Virus record (IMG/VR): IMGVR_UViG_3300032285_004327 | Coordinates: 1 to 43,141 of that record | DNA length: 43,141 nucleotides | Strand: one strand, 5' to 3' | Origin: a virus | The notes under the pieces: generated by a model | Database searches by the model: none | What the model saw: only the letters and a program-made list of their open reading frames with translations | What the model was told of the DNA's origin: nothing | Part shown: positions 6,400 to 16,113 of the stretch, in pieces | Layout: each line of letters starts with the position of its first letter | Position numbering within the stretch: position 1 is the stretch's first letter | Program-made: the position numbers and the translations under genes

Positions 6400-8579
6400 T
6401 AAGTTCTACAAGATATAGAATATTGTATTCTTACAGTTATGGTTAAAACTTCATCTTTATAAACCTCAACACCACCAACAACATCAGATTCAATACTGAT
6501 TGTATTTGTCGCTAAATCAACAGTGTAAGTCTTAATATCGGGTATAGTATTAACTAACGCATCAATAACTGTCTTGAACACAGTTACTGTCGGTGAATTA
6601 GATAAAGATGTTGTTGTAAAGAAAGTACCTGAATAAACAGTTCCGGCAAGTTCTATATCACAATTAAATTTAGCGTATTTAAGTTTACAATCTTCATGTC
6701 CCGTTGTTAATGATGAATAACCTTCATTTAACATTTTTGTAAAATTAAATATAGCTGAAGGTAAATACGTTTTGGTACCAACAGTATATTTGTAAGTTGA
6801 GCTAGCAGTTTTTAACGGGTTACAAGTAATATCAATTGATTTTGTAGTTTCACAATTACTTGTACCACTCACAGTTAATACATAAGTACCAGCAGTTAAA
6901 CCTGTAATAAATGTACCACTTTGTCCATTAACGTTATCACTCCAAATAAAATTAAAAGGTCCTGTACTTTCATTTAATAAAACACTTATAGTTCCACCAC
7001 TACCATTAATACAATCAGTACCATATAATACGAATTGATAAGGTGATAAATAATCGACTGTGGTTGATTTTGTTTGTGAACATCCTGAAAGATTTTGTAC
7101 TGTTACATCGTAACCACCCGCAGGTAAGTTAGTAAACGTATATGTCGTTGAAGTTGTCGGATATGAACTAGCCCCATTTGATAGTGAATATGTATAAAAT
7201 GTTGAGGATGTATAACTTGGGTTTACTGATATATTAATCGACCCATCATTAAGACCACAATAAGTACTATTACCAGTTATTGAAAAATTAAATGAGGTGT
7301 CATTTGATACAGTTATATTGTTTGTGTAAGTACAAGCACTACTACTATCTTTAATAGTTAAAGTATAAACTCCTGACTCTAAACTGTTGAAAGTATTAGT
7401 TTGAAGTGTTGACGTATTTGTTGTTGTAACTCCACTATTATTACTCAATGAATAAATAAATGGAGATGTGCCTCCAAGTAATGTTACAGTTATTGACCCA
7501 CTATTGTATGAACATTGTGAATTTGTAACTGTTTCTGAAACCAATGAAAAACTTCTTGGTACCAAGAAATCAACTGATGTTGAAAAACTACATAATGAAA
7601 CATCTGTCACTGTAAGTGTGTAACTTCCTGACCCTATGTTATCAAATGTTGCGGATGTACTATAAGTTGTTACTGAGTCACCATTACTCAATAAGTAAAA
7701 ATATGGAGCAGTACCACCTGTAATATTAAAAGTAATACTCCCGTCCGAACTAAAACAAGTCGGTGGTGTAGTAGTATAAGAAATAAAAGATATTGGTTCA
7801 GCGTTTGTAATAGTTGTTGTTTTAGTTAAACTACAACCATTAGCATCTATCACAGTTAAACTATAAGACCCTTGAGTTAATCCTGTCACAAACGTATCCC
7901 CTGTACCACCGACAGTAGGTGACCACTCATATATAAATGGTGAAACTCCTGTAATTCCTGTAACATAAATTTTACCACTTTGTTGTGAACAAGACGGATT
8001 ATCAATAACATAAAATCCAAAATCTAAAGTATTTGGATTAGTATGTATTATAACTGATTCTGTTTCACAAGGACAATTACCATCACCTGTCACTTCAGCG
8101 TAATACATACCTTCTGATAAATTTAAAAAAGAATATGAAGTATTAACTGAAGTTGCCGAAGCATAAAATAAATAATTTTTATACAGATTAATTGTTGCTC
8201 CAACGAATGTTCCTAATGGATTTTCAATCACACCATTTGTTGTACCTGTTGTAATAACCGTTAAATAAGCACTGTCAGGTTGACAAGTTACAAAATCTGA
8301 AGTTTCAATATAAGCGGTACTCGCAGAAACAATATTAAAATATATTGGTCCAATAACCTCATTTGTTGGGAATGTTGAAGCGGTAATACTAAATCCGTAA
8401 GTTCCCGCAGATAAATTAGATACTGAATAACTACTTGTTGAAAAAGTTGCCGATGGTAATACATTATTTACCCATCCAATTGTATAAGGACTTGAACCAA
8501 CTAAACTAATAAGAGCAGCACCTGATGAGTTGTTTCTACAATCACCAGTTAATTTTATTGAATATAAAGTTTGAGCCAT
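6399..8579 (-). CDS. Multi-repeat SprB-like adhesin (seven modules)
   Basis: A 726-residue protein. I count seven tandem immunoglobulin-like modules of about 75-85 residues over residues 1-590. Typical features are a cysteine near the start of most modules (PPTCFSSDGSITFNITGGTA), a G-G-T-x-P-Y/F core, a L-x-x-G-x-Y-x-L-T-V strand and a C-terminal cysteine (DANGC). This matches the SprB repeat of Bacteroidetes gliding adhesins. The last ~135 residues form a different domain (VGTKTYLPSAIFNFTKML ... VRIQYSISCRT) that may attach to the tail or bind the receptor. No signal peptide is visible, as expected for a virion protein rather than a secreted host adhesin. Its ATG shares one base with the TAA of the 986-residue gene (TAATG), indicating translational coupling to baseplate genes. 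Confidence 0.82.
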   Translation of the reverse strand: MAQTLYSIKLTGDCRNNSSGAALISLVGSSPYTIGWVNNVLPSATFSTSSYSVSNLSAGTYGFSITASTFPTNEVIGPIYFNIVSASTAYIETSDFVTCQPDSAYLTVITTGTTNGVIENPLGTFVGATINLYKNYLFYASATSVNTSYSFLNLSEGMYYAEVTGDGNCPCETESVIIHTNPNTLDFGFYVIDNPSCSQQSGKIYVTGITGVSPFIYEWSPTVGGTGDTFVTGLTQGSYSLTVIDANGCSLTKTTTITNAEPISFISYTTTPPTCFSSDGSITFNITGGTAPYFYLLSNGDSVTTYSTSATFDNIGSGSYTLTVTDVSLCSFSTSVDFLVPRSFSLVSETVTNSQCSYNSGSITVTLLGGTSPFIYSLSNNSGVTTTNTSTLQTNTFNSLESGVYTLTIKDSSSACTYTNNITVSNDTSFNFSITGNSTYCGLNDGSINISVNPSYTSSTFYTYSLSNGASSYPTTSTTYTFTNLPAGGYDVTVQNLSGCSQTKSTTVDYLSPYQFVLYGTDCINGSGGTISVLLNESTGPFNFIWSDNVNGQSGTFITGLTAGTYVLTVSGTSNCETTKSIDITCNPLKTASSTYKYTVGTKTYLPSAIFNFTKMLNEGYSSLTTGHEDCKLKYAKFNCDIELAGTVYSGTFFTTTSLSNSPTVTVFKTVIDALVNTIPDIKTYTVDLATNTISIESDVVGGVEVYKDEVLTITVRIQYSISCRT

Positions 8580-11539
8580 TATCCTTGTATCTGTATATTA
8601 TATAATATGTTTATATCACTTATAACTACATCATTAAATCCACATATAGTTGAAATTATTTGTAATTGGTTATTATTATCGTAAACTATCTGAACACCAG
8701 CAGTATTATTAACCCCACTATTTGCAAAATATACTAATCCTTGGTTAATTGTGTTAATCCATTGTGTTTGAGTAGGTAGAATAGATGTGTAATAGTAAGT
8801 TGGTCCATTATCGTATACAAACGTATATTCTTGACCTGTATCAAGATGAGTTAAAGTGAAAGTAAATCCATAAGTCGCACTAACAATCGTATACCCTGCA
8901 GTAAATCCTTGTTCAGTAGCTAATTCTTGAGCATTGTAGCTTAATCCATCACTAATATTTTGGATTGATGGAACATCAATGTAAAAAGTATAAGAGTCAC
9001 AAGCATTTGTTTGGAAAGTACCCGTTGTGACCGGCCCAATAACTTGTTGTAATACCAACTGACAGCCTCTTTGTCTTCTATAAATAAACTTTTGTCTATG
9101 AAATATTGAGTTTTCAAACTTTGTTCCCGTATTCCAAATTGTAGTTGCCGGAACAAATTGTTCAATTAACTTAATCCAAAAATCACCTAATCCATTAATA
9201 TACTCAATCATATTTTGGTAACTAAAATTATCATTAGTTAAACCAGTATCTTGATACATTGTAAGATATCTCCAAAATAATGATTGTAATGTTGGATAAC
9301 CACTTGTCTTTCCGTCTGACGAAAATTGTCTATTTCTAACATTTATCATGTTAGTCCAAAACGTTTTATAAAACTCATAAAAAGTTTTATTTTGTGGTTG
9401 TGGATTAATGAATGTCCAATCGGTTCCACCTGTTTGTGGATATGGTGATGACAATCCTGTATAAGGTATCGGATAGTTTTTAGTTGCTGAAACATACCAA
9501 ACATCATAAGCAAGAGCTTGAGCGGGATTTAAAAATATTTCAACATTTTTAACATTAAGTAATAATCTATCTGTAGATATTGGATAATAAGCATTGAATA
9601 AATCATCAATATTTTTTCTTAATCCAATATCCTCATTAGTCCAACTTTTTTTGTTATCTTGTACTTTTTTAAGATTAAATCCCATATCCATGAATGGGAA
9701 ATTCCTAAATCTATCCAAAAACTTTTGACCATATGTAAACGGTTGTAAATTTGTTTGGATATTATAATTTTGTCCAGTGTAAACACTTGTAGAGTAGTTA
9801 ATTTCTTCGGGTGTTCTATGTTGTACTGTAGATTCAATCCATCCACCTCCTTTTTGGAAATAAAAACTTGGTCTACTTGCAGTACCTTGGGTGAACACAG
9901 GATTAACAGGATAACCTTCACTATCAACAGGATAATCAGCTAAAGTAGTATTTGTCGCAATTGTTACTCCTGATTGGGTAAATGCGGTATATGTAACACC
10001 TTGGAAATTATATGTGTTACCACTACTTAAAACAGTAAACTGAGGTGTGTACGTTCCCCCTGAAATTTGTGCGTATAATTGATTAAATCTTTCTATATTA
10101 ATGTTTGTGTCAGCCAAATAAACATTTTCATTAAATTCAAGAAGAGCATCAGGTGCCCCAATAAAATTTAATAAAAATTCAATTGCCTTTCTTGTTCCTT
10201 TTGACCTATACAAATAAGATGAGTTAAGAATTAAATTTCTAAAATATTGATTATTTAAATCTTGTTTTGTTTGACTTGTAGAGTAAGCAGGAAATGCATT
10301 ATCAGTTGTACCATAAACCGACTCTAAAAAGTCATCGTTTGCAATTGGTGACATTCTAATTGACCAACCGAGTGTTTGAGCAAGATTAGTTACCAAACCT
10401 GAAGGTATGTCATTTCCAATATTATAATTTACAGAATTAATATATTGAATTCCATCAATATATTTTTTTGTTTCATCAAAACTTCTACCATAAATTTTTA
10501 AAGTTTTATCAACTTTTTCATCTACAGTATCAAACTCTTTTAAAGCATTTGTAGTATAAAATCTAGATACTAAATTTGTTTTATTTTCATCGTAACTACT
10601 ACCTAATATTTGTAGTTCAGATATGTAATTTTCGTATCCAAAAGAACTAATATCTAAATTCCAAACACCACCTAATGGCCAAGTTATTGAACGTATAACA
10701 TTTGATATGTACCCATCATCTGATTCAGATGGAATTTGATATTGGTACGTATATATCGGATTTGAATATCTGTTTAATAACGCTTCTTCAATTTCACCTA
10801 ACTCAAGATTAAATACTTCATTTACTATTGTATCGTTTGGTCTGACAACAAAATTTTGTGAAAATGTTGTTAATCCACTAAATGGATTTCCTTTAACATA
10901 CATTGTTAGATTAGTTGAAAAGTCTGCAGTAGTATCAATATAATTTAACTCATAACTTTGACCACTAAGAAATAATGAATAACTTCTAAATTGATTTGTT
11001 AAATTTCTATACTTAGAAACAGAAAACCCTAAACTACTAATATAAACAGTTGCATTACTTCTATAATCAACATTAAAAGGATTACTTATTGTTTGCCAAG
11101 GAATAGTTAAAACAGTTTCGTCTAAGTTACCATTATAACTAATATTAATTGCGGTATTCGCGGTTGTTGCACCTGAGGTATAATTTCTTATTTCTAACGC
11201 CGCTGGAAAATAATTTAAGATATTATTAATTGCAACTTCTAATCTTTTACTCAATGAACCATAAGATACAAAATTTGTAACATCAGTTTCATCAAAATTA
11301 GGATATAATCTAAAATTGTTATTATAGATTGAAGCTGCGTACTCAGGTGTTAGATTTAAATCATTATTATTAAATAATGATGAAAATGAACCTGTTTCAA
11401 AATTTCTATTAACTTTTTCGGTAATACTAGTTGAAAACTCAAATGTACCGAGCGTAAGTCCCCCACCATCGGTTAGTTGTAAACCAACCAAGTTATCCGA
11501 AAAATTTTTAGTTTGTGGTGGACATTTATAAGTCGCCAT
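8579..11539 (-). CDS. Putative gp7-like baseplate wedge protein
   Basis: A 986-residue protein, close in length to T4 gp7 (about 1030 residues). Around residues 440-470 it has a segment reading YRSKGTRKAIEFLLNFIGAP, followed by an acidic stretch. This resembles the conserved core of the P2 gpI / phage tail protein I family (R-x-K-G-T-x-x-A-I-x-x-L-L). T4 gp7 is known to share such a domain. The N-terminal half contains beta-rich repeats of unknown type and many Asn/Tyr residues. The C-terminus has a small beta domain with QACDSYTFYIDVPS-like sequence. Position downstream of gp25 and gp6 and upstream of the adhesins fits a wedge component. The assignment is inference from one motif, length and context. 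Start and stop both use TAATG junctions. Confidence 0.55.
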   Translation of the reverse strand: MATYKCPPQTKNFSDNLVGLQLTDGGGLTLGTFEFSTSITEKVNRNFETGSFSSLFNNNDLNLTPEYAASIYNNNFRLYPNFDETDVTNFVSYGSLSKRLEVAINNILNYFPAALEIRNYTSGATTANTAINISYNGNLDETVLTIPWQTISNPFNVDYRSNATVYISSLGFSVSKYRNLTNQFRSYSLFLSGQSYELNYIDTTADFSTNLTMYVKGNPFSGLTTFSQNFVVRPNDTIVNEVFNLELGEIEEALLNRYSNPIYTYQYQIPSESDDGYISNVIRSITWPLGGVWNLDISSFGYENYISELQILGSSYDENKTNLVSRFYTTNALKEFDTVDEKVDKTLKIYGRSFDETKKYIDGIQYINSVNYNIGNDIPSGLVTNLAQTLGWSIRMSPIANDDFLESVYGTTDNAFPAYSTSQTKQDLNNQYFRNLILNSSYLYRSKGTRKAIEFLLNFIGAPDALLEFNENVYLADTNINIERFNQLYAQISGGTYTPQFTVLSSGNTYNFQGVTYTAFTQSGVTIATNTTLADYPVDSEGYPVNPVFTQGTASRPSFYFQKGGGWIESTVQHRTPEEINYSTSVYTGQNYNIQTNLQPFTYGQKFLDRFRNFPFMDMGFNLKKVQDNKKSWTNEDIGLRKNIDDLFNAYYPISTDRLLLNVKNVEIFLNPAQALAYDVWYVSATKNYPIPYTGLSSPYPQTGGTDWTFINPQPQNKTFYEFYKTFWTNMINVRNRQFSSDGKTSGYPTLQSLFWRYLTMYQDTGLTNDNFSYQNMIEYINGLGDFWIKLIEQFVPATTIWNTGTKFENSIFHRQKFIYRRQRGCQLVLQQVIGPVTTGTFQTNACDSYTFYIDVPSIQNISDGLSYNAQELATEQGFTAGYTIVSATYGFTFTLTHLDTGQEYTFVYDNGPTYYYTSILPTQTQWINTINQGLVYFANSGVNNTAGVQIVYDNNNQLQIISTICGFNDVVISDINILYNIQIQG

Positions 11540-12444
11540 TAAGCTGTGATATTATCAAAGATTTTAGTTGTATCAAGATTACTTCCTCTGTTTTGTCTAA
11601 CCTCATATAACAACTCATTAAATTGACTTCTAATTTCATACAAGTTGTATTGCTTGTAAATGTTATTATTAGAGTCATAAATGGTGTATATACCGTCTTC
11701 AAGAGATTTAGTTTGATTACCATAAAGTGCAATTGCCAATGTTGAAATATCATTTTCAACAATTTCAACCTCAATCATTATTGGGTCAAAGAAAGTATTT
11801 GTTAGAATAATGTTCTGTCCCGCAGCTCCAATATATGGTGTAGCATTTGGTTTGTTAGATGGTGATGAGCTTGGTGAAACAGTACAAAATAATAAATTAG
11901 TTTCACCATCACTATAAACCCATCTTTGAGCCTTATCTGATGTGTTATTAGTATTTGCAACTACCGCCTCACAATAAAATGAAGAAGTAATTATTCTGAA
12001 AAAATTAGTATTTTTTGTACCATCACTGTTCAAATATTCTATTCGATAACCCACCAATCCTTGTGGTACAAACCTATTTAAAAATTCTTGTGGTACATTT
12101 GTTAAATCAATAATAATACCTTTAACATTTGGGAGTGACTGTAAAACACCACAATCAAGAATTTGAGTTCTAATTTGAACTGGTCTAATTAAAAGATTAT
12201 AAATTCCAAGATTATTAAATTCCGCAGATGGTAATTTTAAATTATACATTCCACCCAAAATTTCATTTGTTTGTCCACCAATAGCTGGATTACTGAAATA
12301 AGGTTGTAACAACTCAAGAGCATCTAATTTTTTCAAGATGAAATTATTAGTAAAATCTCTTGATGGTGTATAATTCATTATTATTTCCACGTCAGCTGGA
12401 CTTACATCCGCTAACCTTACTGTTCCATAATTACCTGTTGCCAT
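11539..12444 (-). CDS. Structural protein of unknown function, 301 aa
   Basis: Not recognised. The N-terminus (ATGNYGTVRLADVSPADVEIIMNY) is soluble and mixed alpha/beta. There are no membrane segments and no obvious catalytic motif. A Ser/Pro-rich loop (SPSSSPSNKPNATPY) lies near residue 195. The C-terminal ~70 residues look helical (YEIRSQFNELLYEVRQNRG). It lies between the PKD-domain protein and the gp7-like gene and is coupled to the latter by a TAATG overlap, so a baseplate role is likely. T4 gp8 has a similar length, but I see no sequence reason to claim it. The 36-base leader holds a TATTTATA box and an AAGG sequence 6 bases before the ATG, one of the few Shine-Dalgarno-like sites in the window. 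Confidence 0.6.
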   Translation of the reverse strand: MATGNYGTVRLADVSPADVEIIMNYTPSRDFTNNFILKKLDALELLQPYFSNPAIGGQTNEILGGMYNLKLPSAEFNNLGIYNLLIRPVQIRTQILDCGVLQSLPNVKGIIIDLTNVPQEFLNRFVPQGLVGYRIEYLNSDGTKNTNFFRIITSSFYCEAVVANTNNTSDKAQRWVYSDGETNLLFCTVSPSSSPSNKPNATPYIGAAGQNIILTNTFFDPIMIEVEIVENDISTLAIALYGNQTKSLEDGIYTIYDSNNNIYKQYNLYEIRSQFNELLYEVRQNRGSNLDTTKIFDNITA

Positions 12445-12459
12445 TTCTTACCTTATTAG

Positions 12460-12467
12460 TATAAATA
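12460..12467 (-). promoter_or_regulatory. TATTTATA box before the 301-aa gene
   Basis: Coding-strand TATTTATA 15 bases upstream of the ATG at 12444, in a 36-base spacer that breaks the chain of overlapping structural genes. It could start a transcript covering the 301-residue protein, the gp7-like protein and the adhesins. Confidence 0.4.
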
Positions 12468-12480
12468 TTAATTTTTAGTT

Positions 12481-13566
12481 TTATTGACTGTTTTGGATGT
12501 TGAAAAAATTATATCCGTAATTTACCAAATTTGACATCGTTGAAACTTCACCAATTCTTCTGAAGTTTTCCAATGCAGAATTTTTACCTCGTTCAACAAA
12601 AACACTTGAAAATAATTGAGGTTGGTCAATTACATTCATAAGAACCTCATTTTTTGTAATCGCACTTTGAACTAACATACTTGAAGTTAATCCCGAAGAC
12701 GCAACGACAAATATTGAAGTTCCACCTAAAAAGTCAATGTAATCTGTATTGTTTATAGTATATCCTGTTTGTTGTGATGTTAAATAATTTACCACACCGT
12801 ATCCTCCACCAGGTAAATTAACCGTCTGACCTACTTGATACTGAGTAGGGCCATACAGTGATAAATCCTCTAATCTTGAGGTTGTAACACCCGTTATAAA
12901 ATAAGGAACCTGACTATAGTAAGACCCTATTTGATACGCAATTTCATTATATGAATCCGCAGTATAAATAAAATTATAAGTTTGAGGACTAGCACTCCAA
13001 CTACCACTTGTATTTGCAAAAGTTACAGTACCTAATGGATTTGAATTATCTACAAGTGAATAGGGTACATTAATTGTTTTTGTTGTAGTAACAGTACCCC
13101 ACATGTTTTCTTGTTTTAATGTAATGGTATAACTTGTTGTATTGGCTAAAGGTCCCACATAAGTATGATTTATAAAGTCAGGATAAAATGAGTTTATAAT
13201 TTGTGAACTACCATCACCCCAATCTATAGTATATGTTGAATCAATTAAATAAACCGCACCCTCACTTGAGTTATTGAATAAACTGAAAGTGTAAGGATTT
13301 TCTGTAGATGAGGTAAATGAAAAATTTGCGGAAATAACTTGCTGAGTAATATTCCCATCAAACCCATCATAATAACCAATGTCTTGATATTTTTGTTTTA
13401 ATAAAATAGGAAACGTAAGACCTGTCAACAAAGATGTTCCACCTGAGTTACCCTGTAATAAACTTGTCAATCCAGTATATACTCCAAAAGTATACCCGCT
13501 AGATGTTACTTCTACAATATCTGATTGTAAAAATTCAGGAGATATTTTAATTCTAATTATTTCCAT
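12481..13566 (-). CDS. PKD-domain structural protein, 361 aa
   Basis: Residues ~80-170 form a PKD-like beta-sandwich. YTIDWGDGSSQ at residues 112-122 carries the W-G-D-G-S signature, HTY at 134-136 is the usual H-x-Y, and YTITLKQENMWGTVTTTKTI gives the final strands. The N-terminal ~80 residues and the C-terminal ~190 residues are not recognised; the latter end in a segment with several Phe/Asn (NLVNYGYNFFNIQNSQ). Known of the family: PKD domains are extracellular protein- or glycan-binding spacers, common in Bacteroidetes and in phage tail proteins. It begins 2 bases after the stop of the 251-residue gene. A decorating or adaptor role on the baseplate is inferred. Confidence 0.62.
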   Translation of the reverse strand: MEIIRIKISPEFLQSDIVEVTSSGYTFGVYTGLTSLLQGNSGGTSLLTGLTFPILLKQKYQDIGYYDGFDGNITQQVISANFSFTSSTENPYTFSLFNNSSEGAVYLIDSTYTIDWGDGSSQIINSFYPDFINHTYVGPLANTTSYTITLKQENMWGTVTTTKTINVPYSLVDNSNPLGTVTFANTSGSWSASPQTYNFIYTADSYNEIAYQIGSYYSQVPYFITGVTTSRLEDLSLYGPTQYQVGQTVNLPGGGYGVVNYLTSQQTGYTINNTDYIDFLGGTSIFVVASSGLTSSMLVQSAITKNEVLMNVIDQPQLFSSVFVERGKNSALENFRRIGEVSTMSNLVNYGYNFFNIQNSQ

Positions 13567-13568
13567 GT

Positions 13569-14324
13569 TTATACTGTAGGTGGATTTTTATACTCATACC
13601 AATTATTGGTTGAAAGTGGGGATTGTGAATTAATGTTATTTATGATATAAGTGTTTTGAGTGAAATTAAAATTCACTTCCCTCATGAAATAGTCAGTAGT
13701 TAAACGATAAGGTGTTGTTGATTCAGTTTGTTTTTTAGTTGTAAATGTTGTGAATGTACCGTTATTACCATCAAAAAATTTAACAGTCATATACAATTTT
13801 GTTAAATTTAATATCTGAGGATTTTCAAACCAATAAAGATAAAAACCTTCAGGGTTTGTCAATGGATTTAAACTATAAGAAGGTATTGATAATTTACCCG
13901 TACCTTGGTTATTACCTAAATCAACATTAACAGTATCATTTTTTTTATTTAAGATAACTGTTAAATAATTTTTTCTTCTTAAAGTATTTTGACTGTCATA
14001 AAAATCAATTTTGAAAAAAGATTTCATAAACCCATTACTTTTATTTAACACTTGAGTTTGAGTAAATCTTCCTGAATCAACGTAACTATTTACCCAATCA
14101 GTATCCCCACTATTTTTAAAATTAAAAACATACTTAAAAGGATATGGATACGAAAATCTTGCGGTTTCATAATTTTCAGGTTCACCAATTATTTCAGTAA
14201 TAATTTGTTCCTCATACAAATTAAGAGCGTCTTCCCTGTCCAAAAAGTCCCAATTCATATTGATTGGGATATTAATTCCCTTATCAATATTTGTTTTTAA
14301 TATTTTAAAATTATTCACAACCAT
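13569..14324 (-). CDS. Structural protein of unknown function, 251 aa
   Basis: Not recognised. The N-terminus VVNNFKILKTNIDKGINIPI resembles the start of the preceding 600-residue protein (NDNFQILKGTARYASAPDID), which suggests a shared attachment or assembly motif. The rest is beta-rich with many aromatic residues and no membrane segment. Its ATG lies 14 bases inside the end of the 600-residue gene, so the two are likely translated together. Position between gp6 and the adhesins suggests a peripheral baseplate component. Confidence 0.6.
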   Translation of the reverse strand: MVVNNFKILKTNIDKGINIPINMNWDFLDREDALNLYEEQIITEIIGEPENYETARFSYPYPFKYVFNFKNSGDTDWVNSYVDSGRFTQTQVLNKSNGFMKSFFKIDFYDSQNTLRRKNYLTVILNKKNDTVNVDLGNNQGTGKLSIPSYSLNPLTNPEGFYLYWFENPQILNLTKLYMTVKFFDGNNGTFTTFTTKKQTESTTPYRLTTDYFMREVNFNFTQNTYIINNINSQSPLSTNNWYEYKNPPTV

Positions 14325-16113
14325 CGGTAATTGGGTCGTTAACTTGTGTAGTGTTTATATTAGTTACATTACTTCCTTCAGGTATTAATCTGAAAATGAA
14401 GTTTTCATGTACATAATGTTTGTTATTCAAAAAAGGTCTATCAACTCCTCTTCCAATATCATCGATGAAACCATAAGGATATATATCTCTCCATCTAAAA
14501 TCATTATTATAACTTGAAAAGAAAGCGTATTTTGGTAAATTAACTAAAGGGAAATTTTGAGGATTATTTTCATCACTTTGTTCAACATAATCTGAAAAAA
14601 CCCTTATCTGAAACTTATAATGTGGTTTATAATAATAACCCTCAGTATTTTGATTTGATTCACCAATTGGTGATGTCTTAAAAACTTTTTGATTAAAATT
14701 TATTTTTTGGTAATACTCCGATAAAACAGTTTCGGTTTGTATCATGTCATTCCACTCACAAATATCCCCATCAAGAGTGTCACCTACATTATATGGTAAA
14801 TTATAATAAAATCTTAAAGTTGTACCACCAGGTGACGTTTTATCATAAAAATTAGTTTGGACATTTGTTAACGCCAAAGTATTTGTATCATTCCACCAAG
14901 GATTTAAATTTGGCCCAAGATTAAATTCCCATCCTTGTTTTAATCCAACACCATTAACTATTGGTTTATTAAAAAACCCAAAATATCCTCGATTAACAAT
15001 TGTTGTATAAAATTCAGTAACAGGTCGATTTAAATTATCTAAAAGATTATTAATATCAATATCATTTTTAAAAGATAAATTGTAACTTTGGGAACCTTCT
15101 TTAACCGAAATTCTTGGATTTAAATTTGGGGTTAAAGCTTTTGTTTCGTATTTTGTTTTAGTTCTAAATGGATTATTTTCAAAACCAGTTTTTGTTAATT
15201 CTGAATCATTGTAACTTGTAATTACTTTATGTCTTCTTACATAATATTTTGATTTTGATTCAGGATTATTCTTAGTTGTAATTCTTTTCATTAATCCAAT
15301 TGCACCATCGTAAAAATTACCACAATCAGTATATCCTAAATTATATATTGTGAATATTCTGTTTTGATTATTAGCATATGAATCACCTAAAGTATAAACG
15401 TCAAAGATATTATTAGTGTTACAAGAAATTGTTAATTCAACACTATCACCCTCACTCAAGTTATGATTAAACGGACAAGTAAATTGAATTACAGGTTTAC
15501 CATTTATAAAAGTATTACTAACAACAAATGGAATTCCATTCCCAACAATCCAATCAAAAGTATTACCATCATCTAATAAAATTTGTAATTGTTTGTTATA
15601 ATCGTTTTCAAAAGGATAAGTCAGATAAAAAAACCAATTATAAAACGGAGCCTGTAAAGTATTAAAATACACATGTGGGGTTTGATTGTTTTCACTTGTA
15701 GTATAACCCGGTACGTTATAGTCAGTTCTTATAAACTCAAACTCATGATATTGTGGTAAACCTGCCCAAGCAATTTCAAAACTAGGGTCAGGGTTACTGT
15801 TTTGTAAAATTCTATATGTTTCAGGATTTGTATAATATAAATTTCTATTAATTGGTGAGTATGGATTTGTAATTGGTTGAGTTAAACCCGAATAAGCGTT
15901 TTCAAAAAGAAGAGTAAATTTACAAGTGAAATTAAAAATTGTTGATTTTTGTCTTTCAGTGTCAAATCTTAAGGCTAAATCAATACCTAAATTTCTTTCG
16001 TACTCGGTAAGTTCCTTTAATGTACTATCTAATGTAACATTAATTTTAGTATCAATGTCAGGAGCACTCGCGTATCTTGCAGTACCTTTTAATATTTGGA
16101 AATTATCATTCAA
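14311..16113 (-). CDS. Structural protein of unknown function, 600 aa, TTG start
   Basis: Not recognised. The frame is bounded by a TAA immediately before the TTG at 16113, and the next in-frame ATG is far downstream (near residue 275, in GLMKRI), so TTG is the most likely start. The TTG lies 8 bases inside the end of the 1867-residue gene, which ends in TGA, an unusual stop here as the other genes I checked use TAA. The protein is beta-rich and Asn/Tyr/Phe-rich with scattered cysteines (FTCKF, FTCPF, ISCNT). The N-terminal NFQILK motif recurs in the next gene. No enzyme motif is visible. It is probably a baseplate or fibre-attachment protein by context. Confidence 0.6.
   Translation of the reverse strand: MNDNFQILKGTARYASAPDIDTKINVTLDSTLKELTEYERNLGIDLALRFDTERQKSTIFNFTCKFTLLFENAYSGLTQPITNPYSPINRNLYYTNPETYRILQNSNPDPSFEIAWAGLPQYHEFEFIRTDYNVPGYTTSENNQTPHVYFNTLQAPFYNWFFYLTYPFENDYNKQLQILLDDGNTFDWIVGNGIPFVVSNTFINGKPVIQFTCPFNHNLSEGDSVELTISCNTNNIFDVYTLGDSYANNQNRIFTIYNLGYTDCGNFYDGAIGLMKRITTKNNPESKSKYYVRRHKVITSYNDSELTKTGFENNPFRTKTKYETKALTPNLNPRISVKEGSQSYNLSFKNDIDINNLLDNLNRPVTEFYTTIVNRGYFGFFNKPIVNGVGLKQGWEFNLGPNLNPWWNDTNTLALTNVQTNFYDKTSPGGTTLRFYYNLPYNVGDTLDGDICEWNDMIQTETVLSEYYQKINFNQKVFKTSPIGESNQNTEGYYYKPHYKFQIRVFSDYVEQSDENNPQNFPLVNLPKYAFFSSYNNDFRWRDIYPYGFIDDIGRGVDRPFLNNKHYVHENFIFRLIPEGSNVTNINTTQVNDPITDGCE

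Noticed and set aside
11539-12444. Assigning the 301-residue protein to T4 gp8
   Set aside because: Length and location are compatible, but I see no shared motif, and gene order is reversed relative to gp7.
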